Positions 52,538 through 60,532 of a DNA stretch of 64,000 bases are shown piece after piece. A model generated the notes under the pieces. It saw only the letters and a program-made list of their open reading frames with translations. It was not told the origin of the DNA and searched no databases. Both the position numbers and the translations under genes were made by a program. The stretch is from Bacillus sp. Y1 (GTDB taxonomy: Bacteria > Bacillota > Bacilli > Bacillales > Cytobacillaceae): NCBI RefSeq assembly GCF_003586445.1, contig NZ_CP030028.1:944501-1008500 (forward strand), given 5' to 3'. The first letter of the stretch is position 1, and every line of letters begins with the position of its first letter.

Positions 52538-52569
52538 TAAACCAACATAGATCATCATCAAAATTACAT

Positions 52570-52730
52570 AAAGGCTCTCTAAGCAGTATCGGTGAGAGCA
52601 AAAAGCTGTCTAGGGTTCCGTTGGTTTAGTGTATGATCCACCCCTTACACTAGTATCAAGTCTGGTCCAAGAGAGAGCGTATAGAATTTTTTTTCTATAT
52701 ACACGGAAGGATAAAAGCCTGGGAGATTCA
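52570..52730 (+). ncRNA. Guanidine-I (ykkC) riboswitch
   Basis: The conserved core is plain: CTAGGGTTCCG (52610-52620), TCTGGTCCAAGAGAG (about 52661-52675) and ACACGGAAGGATAAAAGCC then TGGGAGA (about 52701-52726). An extra hairpin, GGCTCTC / GAGAGC, precedes the aptamer (from 52572). Guanidine binding would stabilise the aptamer and prevent the terminator at 52709, turning on the operon. Confidence 0.93.
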
Positions 52731-52763
52731 TTCTCTCAATCTTTTATCCTTCTTTTATTTTTT
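52709..52763 (+). terminator. Guanidine riboswitch terminator
   Basis: GGATAAAAG...GGGAGA pairs with TCTCTC...CTTTTATCC, then TTCTTTTATTTTTT. The left arm is part of the aptamer core, which is how ligand binding competes with termination. Confidence 0.9.
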
Positions 52764-52795
52764 CAAAAACAAAATCTAACAATGAGGTGAAGAGA

Positions 52796-53806
52796 ATGAG
52801 AAAAATGAAGTTTGTATTTTTAGCAGTCGTATTGGTTGGAACAATGGTCTTAAGTGCTTGTGGAAGTTCAACAAAAGAAACCTCTGGAAGTGAATCCAGT
52901 GGCAATACCGTTAAGATTGGGTTTAGTGCCCTACCTAGCTGGTACTTATGGCATCTTGTGGATCAAAAGGGATTCTTTGAAAAGTATGGTGTTGATGTTG
53001 AATTGGTCTATTTTCCAGTCTATGCTGACTCTTTATCGGCCTTAAATACAGGAAAAATCGATGGAAATACTCAAGCGTTGTTAGATGCGATTCCCCCTTT
53101 AGATAAAGGAATTGATTTAAAAACCATTTTTATTACGGATAATTCAATCGGTGGCGATGGAATTGTTGCGACAAATGATATTCAATCGGTTGAAGATTTA
53201 AAAGGAAGATCTGTAGGTACGGAACTAGGAACGATTGAACACTTCTTCCTACTGACTGCTCTTGAAGATGCAGGTATGACGGAATCTGATGTGAAATTCA
53301 CAAACCTGACTGTACCAGATGCAGGGAATGCTTTTCTATCCGGAAATATTGATGCAGCTGGACTTTGGGAGCCATTCTTAAGCAAAGCAGTTGCCAAGGA
53401 AGGAACACATAAACTGGTTACTTCTGCTGATTATCCTGGGTTAGTATCTGACGTGTTTGTTGTTCGAGATGATGTTACGAAAGAGAAGAAAGAAGAGTTA
53501 CAAAGAATAGTAAATGCTTGGTTTGATGCAGTTGACTACTTGGAAAAGAATCCGGAAGAATCCATTGACATTATTGCAAAAGAGGCTGGTATTACTAGTG
53601 AAGAGTTAACAGAAGGATTTAAAGGGTTCAAAATGTTTTCTCCTGAAGATAATCTTGCATCCTTTAAAGAAGGAAACAGTTATGATTCATTCTATTATAC
53701 CGCAGAAAAAAATGCAGAGTTCTTAAAGAGACAGGATTATGTGGATGAAATACCTGACTTCTCCGATTTTGTTGATTCGTCCTTTGTTGAAAATGTTTCA
53801 AAATAA
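52796..53806 (+). CDS. Guanidine-operon ABC importer, binding lipoprotein
   Basis: A 336-residue substrate-binding lipoprotein of the nitrate/sulfonate/taurine (SsuA/NMT1-like) class. The signal peptide ends in LSAC with the lipidated Cys22. The mature part has SALPSWYLWHLVDQKGFFEKYGV and GRSVGTELGTIEHFF segments. GAGGTG favours the ATG at 52796 over the GTG at 52787. It is the first gene after a guanidine-I riboswitch; importers of this type in such operons are thought to bring in guanidine or a derivative. Direct proof of the ligand is lacking. Confidence 0.83.
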   Translation: MRKMKFVFLAVVLVGTMVLSACGSSTKETSGSESSGNTVKIGFSALPSWYLWHLVDQKGFFEKYGVDVELVYFPVYADSLSALNTGKIDGNTQALLDAIPPLDKGIDLKTIFITDNSIGGDGIVATNDIQSVEDLKGRSVGTELGTIEHFFLLTALEDAGMTESDVKFTNLTVPDAGNAFLSGNIDAAGLWEPFLSKAVAKEGTHKLVTSADYPGLVSDVFVVRDDVTKEKKEELQRIVNAWFDAVDYLEKNPEESIDIIAKEAGITSEELTEGFKGFKMFSPEDNLASFKEGNSYDSFYYTAEKNAEFLKRQDYVDEIPDFSDFVDSSFVENVSK

Positions 53807-53829
53807 TAAGAATAGAAAGGATGAGTGAA

Positions 53830-54645
53830 ATGAATCTACCAAAAAATAGAACAATTAGAAGCTTAACTTCTATACGTGAAGAGGTACCAAAAAAATGGTA
53901 TTTGTTTGGAGTATGTATTACCTTTCTATTACTCTTCCTATTCTGGGGCGGTATTAGGTTTATTAACATCGTTGATGAAGTCTTCCTCCCAACCCCAAAT
54001 GGAGTGGTCCTTTCGTTAGCACAATCTTTTGGAAGCGCAGAGTTTTGGGAGCATATTGGAATAAGTGTGTATCGCGTATTTATGGGGTTTTTACTGGCTT
54101 GTGTGATTGGTATTCCGCTTGGAATATTGGCTGGAACCTTTAAATTCGCAGAATCATTTATTTTACCAATGTCAGAGTTTATCCGATATATGCCTGCAGC
54201 AGCCTTTATTCCTCTTATCATGGTTTGGGCAGGAATTGGGGAAACAGCCAAGATTTTGGTGATCTTCATTGGTTGTTTCTTTCAGCTCATCTTGATGGTG
54301 GCGGATGATACCAATCGTATTAGCAAAGATTTGCTGTACGCTTCTTATACTCTCGGTGCGAACCGAAAGCAAGTGATTTTTAAAGTCATCATCCCTGCGT
54401 TACTGCCAAAACTCATGACAACCCTACGTCTGATTATGGGTTGGGCTTGGACTTATTTAGTCGTTGCTGAGCTGGTGGCAGCGAATAATGGACTTGGATA
54501 TTTCATTATGAAGGCACAGAGATTCTTAGATACAGAGTCTATCTTTGTGGGGATTATTGTCATTGGCTTATTAGGGCTAATCATTGATAGAGCATTTGCG
54601 ATTGCGAATAAAAAGTTATTTCCTTGGGTGGAAGGTGGAAATTAA
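53830..54645 (+). CDS. Guanidine-operon ABC importer, permease
   Basis: A 271-residue permease of the SsuC/TauC type with about six helices. The EAA-type loop (YTLGANRKQVIFKVIIPALLPKLM) contacts the ATPase. AAAGG suits the ATG at 53830 better than one at 53821. The stop is immediately followed by the ATPase start codon. Confidence 0.85.
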   Translation: MNLPKNRTIRSLTSIREEVPKKWYLFGVCITFLLLFLFWGGIRFINIVDEVFLPTPNGVVLSLAQSFGSAEFWEHIGISVYRVFMGFLLACVIGIPLGILAGTFKFAESFILPMSEFIRYMPAAAFIPLIMVWAGIGETAKILVIFIGCFFQLILMVADDTNRISKDLLYASYTLGANRKQVIFKVIIPALLPKLMTTLRLIMGWAWTYLVVAELVAANNGLGYFIMKAQRFLDTESIFVGIIVIGLLGLIIDRAFAIANKKLFPWVEGGN

Positions 54646-55440
54646 ATGGTTACTATTGTACAGCCAAAAGTGGTAGTTGATCCGGTTGACATTGAAATTG
54701 AAATCAATGGATTATCAAAAATCTACGAAACGAAAAACCGTACGTTCCAAGCTTTGGAGGATGTTTCTTTATATGTGAAAAATGAGGAGTTTGTTTCCAT
54801 TTTGGGACCATCTGGCTGTGGGAAATCAACGATTCTTCGTATATTAGCTGGTCTAGAAGAAGCAACGTCTGGGTCAGTTAAAGTATCGGGTGAGGAAGTA
54901 CAAGGTCCAAGCGTCAAGAGGGGGATGGTCTTCCAATCTTATACCCTTTTTCCATGGTTGACCGTTCGTGAGAATATTGAATTTGGTTTGAAGTTAAAAG
55001 GTGTTAGCTCGAAGGAACGGAAAGAAATCTCAGATAAATACTTAGAACTTGTTGGTCTTGAGCGGTTTGCCAATTCTTATGGAAAAGAATTATCAGGTGG
55101 TATGAAGCAGCGTGTTGCCATTGCCCGTTCGTTAGCAAATAACCCAGAGGTATTGTTGATGGATGAACCGTTCGGCGCACTCGATGCACAAACGAAGCAG
55201 TCCATGCAGCAGTTGCTATTAGATATTTGGAAAAAAGAAAAAACAACCATTGTCTTCATTACCCACGACATTGATGAATCGATCTTTCTTTCCCAACGAA
55301 TTTACGTAATGGATGCTCGCCCGGGAAAAATAAAGGAGGAAATCAACGCTGATCTTCAATTATTTAAAAATGGTGAACTAGTAGAAGTGGACCGATTTAT
55401 GAAACTAAAGAAACATATCATTACACTACTGAAGCATTGA
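54646..55440 (+). CDS. Guanidine-operon ABC importer, ATPase
   Basis: A 264-residue SsuB/TauB-type ATPase with Walker A GPSGCGKST, signature LSGGMKQR, Walker B LLMDEPFGALDA and a switch His in FITHD. It starts directly after the permease stop and its own end overlaps the frame of the next gene, so translation is coupled. It energises uptake by the preceding two components. Confidence 0.87.
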   Translation: MVTIVQPKVVVDPVDIEIEINGLSKIYETKNRTFQALEDVSLYVKNEEFVSILGPSGCGKSTILRILAGLEEATSGSVKVSGEEVQGPSVKRGMVFQSYTLFPWLTVRENIEFGLKLKGVSSKERKEISDKYLELVGLERFANSYGKELSGGMKQRVAIARSLANNPEVLLMDEPFGALDAQTKQSMQQLLLDIWKKEKTTIVFITHDIDESIFLSQRIYVMDARPGKIKEEINADLQLFKNGELVEVDRFMKLKKHIITLLKH

Positions 55441-55469
55441 TGATGATGGTCAAAAGGAGGGAAAAGAGG

Positions 55470-56183
55470 ATGACACACGTTTGGTCGACCATTCTTTCTC
55501 CTGGTGGAAAATGGTCAGGGTTTATTAAACGAGGGAAGATTATTCGGTTTACTGCACTTGAGGAAGGTGCGAATGTATCCATTCTTTTTTATAACGCGAG
55601 GGACTTAGCCGAGCGCTATGTTATGTCTGATACTCTAAAGTCTCAGTTTACAAGCCATTTAACAAAAGGTCATGTTCTTTTAAGTGATAATGGCCGAGTG
55701 TTGGCAAGTTTTGTAGAAGACAGTGTTGGCTGGCATGATCCAATCGCTGGATGTACAACTCGTGAGAAAACGGATGCAAAATATGGAGTAACCACCTATC
55801 AAATGCAGCGAAATGAGTGGTTTCGAAGTGGTCGAGAAAACTTGATTACCGAGCTTGCACGAAATGGCTTGGGGGCACGTGATTTAGTACCAGTAGTCAA
55901 TTTATTTTCTAAAATAGCTACAGATGAAAATGGTCAATTAACATTCAAAAAAAATCATTGTCCAAGAGGTGCTACCGTGACCTTGAGAACGGAGATGGAT
56001 CTGTTAGTTGTCCTTTCTAATACACCTAATCCTCTAGATCCAAAGACAGAGTATCCGGCTGTACCTGTCAAAATGGAGGTTCACACTTCACCATCAGTAG
56101 AAGAGGATGACATCTGTGTTAATAATCGTCCAGAAAATCGTCGTGCATTTGAAAATACATGGGCTTATTACGCTTTATACTGA
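55470..56183 (+). CDS. Urea-carboxylase-associated protein 1 (DUF1989), CgdAB-type
   Basis: A 237-residue DUF1989 protein. Conserved segments are FTALEEGANVSILFYNARDLAERY, SVGWHDPIAGCTT (possible metal-site His and Cys) and VVNLFSKI. Paired DUF1989 proteins were shown in guanidine degradation to form carboxyguanidine deiminase (CgdAB), which releases ammonia after guanidine carboxylation. AGGAGG suits the ATG at 55470; longer starts overlap the ATPase gene. Which subunit this is, A or B, I leave open. Confidence 0.82.
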   Translation: MTHVWSTILSPGGKWSGFIKRGKIIRFTALEEGANVSILFYNARDLAERYVMSDTLKSQFTSHLTKGHVLLSDNGRVLASFVEDSVGWHDPIAGCTTREKTDAKYGVTTYQMQRNEWFRSGRENLITELARNGLGARDLVPVVNLFSKIATDENGQLTFKKNHCPRGATVTLRTEMDLLVVLSNTPNPLDPKTEYPAVPVKMEVHTSPSVEEDDICVNNRPENRRAFENTWAYYALY

Positions 56184-56210
56184 TACTTTTCCCTGAAGGA
56201 GGACAAATAA

Positions 56211-56855
56211 ATGCCTATTCTAACGAAAGTGGAAAGTCCACGTAAGGCTAAGGATGCGATATATAGTGAAACCATCTTGGCTGGAAAAGGATTTATGAAA
56301 AAGCTTCTACCCGGACAAGTAATAAGAATTGAAGACATAGAAGGAAACCAATCAGTGGATGCTTTGTTTTATGATGCGGAGAATCCTGATGATCACTATA
56401 GTACAGTTTTAACTATTGCTGAGCAGGAGAATATGTACCTAAATACCGGTTCGACCCTACTTGCGGAATCAGGTAAAGAGCTTGTCACCATCGTTGCAGA
56501 TACGGTTGGTTGTCATGATGCATGGTTTAGTTTTTGTTCTGCACAAAGCAATACGGTCCGATACGGACATGACAAAATTGATATGCATAACTGCCGTGAT
56601 ACCTTTTTGCTTTTGATGGAAGAAAATCATGCGAGATATACAAAAAGGGATCTACCACCAAGCGTAAACTTCTTTTGTATTGTACCATTTACTCAGGATG
56701 GTGCCATTGAATTTGTTGATGGTATTTCTGCTCCAGGAAGTTATGTTGAGCTAAAAGCTAAATGTAGCACAATGGTTCTCCTTAGCAACTGCTCACAGCT
56801 AAATAACCCATGTAATGACTATAACCCAACACCTATTAAAGTCTATATTTGGTAA
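56211..56855 (+). CDS. Urea-carboxylase-associated protein 2 (DUF1989), CgdAB-type
   Basis: A 214-residue second DUF1989 protein. Marks are IEDIEGNQSVDALFYDAENPDDHYS, TVGCHDAWFSFCSAQSN with His/Cys, and VNFFCIVPF. It is the usual partner of the preceding gene and should form a hetero-oligomer with it. AAGGAGGAC precedes the ATG. The guanidine carboxylase and allophanate hydrolase that work before and after these enzymes are not in this window. Confidence 0.83.
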   Translation: MPILTKVESPRKAKDAIYSETILAGKGFMKKLLPGQVIRIEDIEGNQSVDALFYDAENPDDHYSTVLTIAEQENMYLNTGSTLLAESGKELVTIVADTVGCHDAWFSFCSAQSNTVRYGHDKIDMHNCRDTFLLLMEENHARYTKRDLPPSVNFFCIVPFTQDGAIEFVDGISAPGSYVELKAKCSTMVLLSNCSQLNNPCNDYNPTPIKVYIW

Positions 56856-56942
56856 TCGTAGACTGTTAGGTAGTGTTGCTTTCTCAAATGACCTTTTTAA
56901 CGGAAGTGTAATACATCAAAAGGAGGAATTGTTCTGGAGAAA

Positions 56943-57668
56943 TTGATTGATTTAAACTGTGATATGGGCGAAAGTTTTGGCCTGTATAAATATGGTGCTG
57001 ATGTGGAACTTATGCCATTAATAAGCTCTGCTAATATTGCGTGTGGTTTTCATGCAGGGGACCCACATGTTATGCGGGAATCTGTTGAGTTGGCAACTCA
57101 ATATGGTGTAAGGGTTGGAGCACATATAGGATTACCCGATAGACTAGGCTTTGGGCGTCGTGAAATGAAGGTTAAACCACAGGAGATATACGATTATACT
57201 CTTTACCAGCTCGGAGCTCTTGCTGGTTTTTTGCAAAAAAGTAATACATCATTGTCTCATATAAAACCGCATGGTGCTCTTTATATGATGACAGCTGAAA
57301 AAAGAGAGTTAGCGGAAGTAACGGTGGAAGCCGTGTTGGACTTCAATCGTGAAATTGAGATCTATACATTACCTAATTCAGAGCTTTATCATGCGGCAAA
57401 AGAAGCAAAATTAAACGTAGTGAGCGAATATTTTGCTGATCGACCATATGTAAATAATTATGTGAAAATGTTCGGCTGGACGTTAGAGGAAATCGGACAG
57501 CCAAACGAAATGGCCAAAAGGGCTTTGCAATTGTTGGAGGAAAGCCCAGTTGAAACGATTTGTGTGCATAGTGATACACCTAATGCACCAGCAATTATGA
57601 GATCGGTTCGAGAAGCCTTATTAGAAAATGGCTGGCAAATAGGAAGGAAATCGCTAATAGTTAAGTAA
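56943..57668 (+). CDS. pxpA: LamB/YcsF family, 5-oxoprolinase subunit A-like
   Basis: A 241-residue protein of the LamB/YcsF family (PxpA). Motifs are LNCDMGESFG, SANIACGFHAGDP, VRVGAHIGLPD and IKPHGALYMM. PxpA with PxpBC hydrolyses 5-oxoproline, but no pxpB or pxpC is adjacent. Start is unclear: AGGAGG at 56921 is 16 bases before TTG at 56943, yet only seven before an in-frame CTG at 56934, which would add MEK. It ends the guanidine operon, before a terminator. The role in guanidine or amide metabolism is unknown. Confidence 0.78.
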   Translation: MIDLNCDMGESFGLYKYGADVELMPLISSANIACGFHAGDPHVMRESVELATQYGVRVGAHIGLPDRLGFGRREMKVKPQEIYDYTLYQLGALAGFLQKSNTSLSHIKPHGALYMMTAEKRELAEVTVEAVLDFNREIEIYTLPNSELYHAAKEAKLNVVSEYFADRPYVNNYVKMFGWTLEEIGQPNEMAKRALQLLEESPVETICVHSDTPNAPAIMRSVREALLENGWQIGRKSLIVK

Positions 57669-57834
57669 GTTGAAAATTCCTTCTATATGAAGATAATAAA
57701 CAAATAACAAGCACCAAAGTATAATTGCTAATATGAGAAGTGAGTGTTTAAATAGTTTCATCATAGTATTAGTTTGAGAAGTAATGTTTGAAATATTCCA
57801 TGCTACATGCGGAATTTAACAGAACTTGAATGAT

Positions 57835-57869
57835 AAAAAGGTGTCAGCTAGGGATGCTGACACCTTTTT
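57835..57869. terminator. Terminator of the guanidine operon
   Basis: AAAAAGGTGTCAGC pairs with GCTGACACCTTTTT around TAGGGAT; symmetrical, so it also serves the convergent esterase gene. Confidence 0.87.
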
Positions 57870-57876
57870 GATGTAT

Positions 57877-58986
57877 CTATTTTTTCACTTGTTTAAATAC
57901 CCATTCAATCATTTCTTTATTTTCATAAGCTGGTACCCATGAACCATGGTTATATCCAAGCTCTGCTGGATACTCTGTATAAATTGGATTTCCACCAGCA
58001 TTCTGAATCGCTGCTACAATGTTTTGTGAGTAAGATACCGGGATGATAATGTCATCTACTGCATGGAATGCCCAGATTGGTTTATTCACTAGCTTAGAGG
58101 ATTGAGCTGGATCTCCACCACCAGCAATTGGTACCATGGCAGCAAATAGATCAGGATATCTTATGTTCAGATTGAACGTACCAAATCCACCTTGAGACAA
58201 TCCAGTAGAGTATAGTCGGTTGCTATCAATATTGTACTCATTTCTAACTTTTTGAAGAATATTATAGGCAGTTTCTAAGTCTTTGGAAAACTCGAACACT
58301 CTGTTTAGACTAATATTGTTATTTGTGTCTCTAGTGATTCCAAACCCACCATCGTGTACATTACGTGCTTGAGGGGCAAGGACAAAGGCTGGATTCTTTG
58401 CTTGATTTTCAGGAGCTGCCCAGATCACAGCACCATCATTGGCTAGGATTTGCTTTTCGTTATCAGTGCCTCGCTCTCCGCCTCCATGTAGGAATAGAAC
58501 TAGCGGGTACGATTTTGAAGGATCATAATTTTCTGGTACATAAAGGCGATAAGGCATGTCATTGTAGGTGAAACTTAAGAATTTTGAAGCAATGGCTTCT
58601 TTTGTTGTGAATGTATAAGTGAACGAGGATACCGAACTTATCGTTTCTCCGTTACTAACTTCTAATGCTTTGCTATTAGCATTCCCACGAATGGCAATGG
58701 CTTTCACAGTGGTATCTTTGGTAACTGTAATGGGTGCAGAATATAAGTTACTATCTTTTGAAGGTGTTGATCCATCCAGTGTGTAATAGATATTTACACC
58801 TGGTGTTGAGGATTGTAGTTCAACTGTTTGTGACTTGTAATATGTACCTGATTCAATGGAGGCTTCTGGTGAAGCAATTTGACCGTTTGAATTTAGTTGC
58901 TTTGCTTGTCCTATAGGTGCAAATGCTTGAAATGCGAGGACGACTAAAAGTAGTGCGCATATGCCTTTCATTACTAATCTCTTCAT
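57877..58986 (-). CDS. Secreted esterase with chitobiase-like C-terminal domain at its front
   Basis: A 369-residue exported alpha/beta hydrolase. A signal peptide ends near GQA-K (residue 28). A CHB_HEX_C_1-type beta domain (about 38-125; VNIYYTLDGSTPS) precedes the catalytic domain. Nucleophile Ser264 in GLSQGG, acid Asp311 or Asp312 in HAVDD and His347 in YNHGSW form the triad, and LFLHGGGERG holds the oxyanion region. It resembles feruloyl or poly(3-hydroxybutyrate)-type esterases. AGGAGG precedes the ATG. A cre site upstream suggests it acts in carbon scavenging. Confidence 0.8.
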   Translation of the reverse strand: MKRLVMKGICALLLVVLAFQAFAPIGQAKQLNSNGQIASPEASIESGTYYKSQTVELQSSTPGVNIYYTLDGSTPSKDSNLYSAPITVTKDTTVKAIAIRGNANSKALEVSNGETISSVSSFTYTFTTKEAIASKFLSFTYNDMPYRLYVPENYDPSKSYPLVLFLHGGGERGTDNEKQILANDGAVIWAAPENQAKNPAFVLAPQARNVHDGGFGITRDTNNNISLNRVFEFSKDLETAYNILQKVRNEYNIDSNRLYSTGLSQGGFGTFNLNIRYPDLFAAMVPIAGGGDPAQSSKLVNKPIWAFHAVDDIIIPVSYSQNIVAAIQNAGGNPIYTEYPAELGYNHGSWVPAYENKEMIEWVFKQVKK

Positions 58987-59034
58987 GAATTCTTCCTCCT
59001 ATTAACATAGTAAAATACAAGGCTAATCATAGAT

Positions 59035-59048
59035 TATAAGCGCTTTCA
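59035..59048 (-). promoter_or_regulatory. cre site at the esterase promoter
   Basis: On the minus strand TGAAAGCGCTTATA matches the CcpA consensus at 13 of 14 bases. It overlaps a minus-strand TATAAT at 59033-59038, the same layout as at kduI. Confidence 0.65.
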
Positions 59049-59106
59049 TAAAAAGATAGCCTTTTTCCTTTTTTCTTAGGAAAAAGTTTGCAAATCCTTT
59101 TAAAAC

Positions 59107-59138
59107 AAGAAAGAGCTACATTTTCATGTAGCTTCTTC
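59107..59138 (-). terminator. Terminator after DUF1129 gene
   Basis: AGCTACA and TGTAGCT form a short stem; on the minus strand it is followed by CTTTCTTGTTTT. Confidence 0.55.
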
Positions 59139-59166
59139 ATAAAAAAGGGTTCTATTCTCCTGGTAG

Positions 59167-59838
59167 TTAAGCCTCAATTTTTTTCACTCCATACCCAGCG
59201 ATCCAAATGATGCAACCGCATAAAAGGGAAGCCCACCAAGAAAGGGAAAAGGAAGGTCCAATCTCTGGCATCAGTTTGCTTGCAACAATGATTAAAGCCA
59301 TTGATACACTCCCGAAAATACCTGCCTTAATCATATCCTTTTTATTATTCGGCTTTTCAAGGAAGAGTGAGTCCTTAATAATTTTAAAAATATACCAAAC
59401 TCCAAAGGATATACTAGCTAATATAACACTAAGAACAATGATAGAGGTAAGAGGATATACCGTCGTTGTTATTTCTTTGAATTGAGATCCGATCAGAATA
59501 ACGATAGAACGCATGATTAACATATAACTTATAACATTTAATGCGAGACCACTTATGAATGGAAGTACCTGGCGCTTTTTTTCCTTTGGAAGGTTTTCAA
59601 TAATCTCATCAGCATACTGCTTAGGATTGGGTCCAAAGATATCTTTAGCTGTTTTACCTTCGTTTTGAGCCTCTAATAAATGGTCGAGCATTTCCATTAA
59701 CACTTCCTCGGACTGTTGCTCCGAGAGGGTTAGTTGCAGTCGAATGTATACTAACATGTCACCATAATATTTTTCATTTTCTTTGGTTAACCTTTCGCGC
59801 TTTCGATTATTTTCTTCAATCAGTTGCTTTGCTTTCAT
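59167..59838 (-). CDS. DUF1129-like membrane protein
   Basis: A 223-residue protein. A cytoplasmic helical part (about 1-90; LSEQQSEEVLMEMLDHLLEAQNEG) is followed by four to five membrane helices. Such proteins commonly follow PadR regulators and resemble DUF1129/DUF1700 families with a HAAS-like helical domain. It overlaps the padR gene by 23 bp, so it is co-translated. Function is unknown; membrane-stress sensing is often suggested. Confidence 0.7.
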   Translation of the reverse strand: MKAKQLIEENNRKRERLTKENEKYYGDMLVYIRLQLTLSEQQSEEVLMEMLDHLLEAQNEGKTAKDIFGPNPKQYADEIIENLPKEKKRQVLPFISGLALNVISYMLIMRSIVILIGSQFKEITTTVYPLTSIIVLSVILASISFGVWYIFKIIKDSLFLEKPNNKKDMIKAGIFGSVSMALIIVASKLMPEIGPSFSLSWWASLLCGCIIWIAGYGVKKIEA

Positions 59839-60166
59839 TATTAATCCTCCTTTGAAATAAAGAATGAATGGGGAGAAAAACCTGCTCCCACTCTAATGCG
59901 ATGGTTTCTAGCGCCTCTTTTCCAGCATCTGTTAGATAATAATACTTTCGATTAGGTCCAGATTCAGACGGCTTCATTTCTCCCCGAATGAGGCCGTTTT
60001 TTTGAAGGCGAAGAAGAACAGGGTAAATGGTTCCTTCACTCACATCACTTAAACCAATGTCTTGAAGCTTTTTAGAAAGTTCATAACCATACACAGCTTC
60101 CTTCTCAATTACCGCTAAAACACAGCCATCCATAATCCCTTTTAATAACTGACTTCGAAAAGACAT
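59816..60166 (-). CDS. PadR-family transcriptional regulator
   Basis: A 116-residue PadR regulator with a winged helix-turn-helix (KEAVYGYELSKKL, VSEGTIYPVLLRLQKNGLI, GPNRKYYYLTDAGKEAL) and a C-terminal dimer helix. The frame opens earlier, at 60196, but the ATG at 60166 fits a purine-rich AAGTGGG and the family start MSFRSQLLKGI. A promoter with an adjacent inverted repeat suggests autorepression. Confidence 0.85.
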   Translation of the reverse strand: MSFRSQLLKGIMDGCVLAVIEKEAVYGYELSKKLQDIGLSDVSEGTIYPVLLRLQKNGLIRGEMKPSESGPNRKYYYLTDAGKEALETIALEWEQVFLPIHSLFQRRINNESKATD

Positions 60167-60220
60167 AAAGCATACCCACTTCCTGGTACATTGCATAACA
60201 AGATAGCTTTAGAAAAAAAC

Positions 60221-60280
60221 AACTACTTTGTTATACATGGTAGTTACCTTTATTGTAAGTAATTGGTTTTTGTTTGTCAA
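60221..60280 (-). promoter_or_regulatory. padR promoter and operator-like inverted repeat
   Basis: On the minus strand TTGACA (60275-60280), 17 bp, TACAAT (60252-60257). The inverted repeat AACTAC-N13-GTAGTT (60221-60245) lies at the expected start point. A related TTGTTATGCAATG sequence on the other strand at 60185-60201 may be a second half-site. Confidence 0.55.
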
Positions 60281-60286
60281 TATTTA

Positions 60287-60341
60287 AAAATCCCCCCTCT
60301 CTGCACTAAGATTATTTATATACAAGAATAGGGGGGATTTT
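60287..60341. other. Long-loop inverted repeat between padR and a small ORF
   Basis: AAAATCCCCCCT pairs perfectly with AGGGGGGATTTT across a 31-nt loop. It may be a terminator for a minus-strand transcript or a structure in the leader of the small ORF at 60374. There is no gene visible between 60197 and 60373. Confidence 0.5.
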
Positions 60342-60373
60342 GTGATTAAGGTGGTGTTAATGTTAAGGGCAGT

Positions 60374-60511
60374 ATGGATACGGGTATGATTGAAGTTTGG
60401 AAGAAGGATGTTCATTGGGAAGAGGTTTTGGCAGACTATATAATTACAGACTTACAGGAGCTAATTGATTTGGTCGATACTTTGAATATGGAGAAAAGAA
60501 GGGACGCTTAA
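60374..60511 (+). CDS. Possible 45-residue acidic protein
   Basis: ATG at 60374 with AAGGG four bases upstream. It encodes a peptide rich in Asp, Glu and Leu (WKKDVHWEEVLADYI, TDLQELIDLVDTLN) that could form an amphipathic helix. Its stop lies inside a strong terminator. The nine-residue frame starting at 60359 ends in an ATGA overlap with an inner ATG at 60386, so the start is uncertain. No family recognised. Confidence 0.42.
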   Translation: MDTGMIEVWKKDVHWEEVLADYIITDLQELIDLVDTLNMEKRRDA

Positions 60512-60532
60512 AGATCCCTTCTTTTATTTATT
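60496..60532. terminator. Terminator after the small ORF
   Basis: AGAAGGGA and TCCCTTCT around CGCTTAAAGA, followed by TTTATTTATT. It overlaps the small ORF stop and lies by the convergent oxidoreductase gene. Confidence 0.72.
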
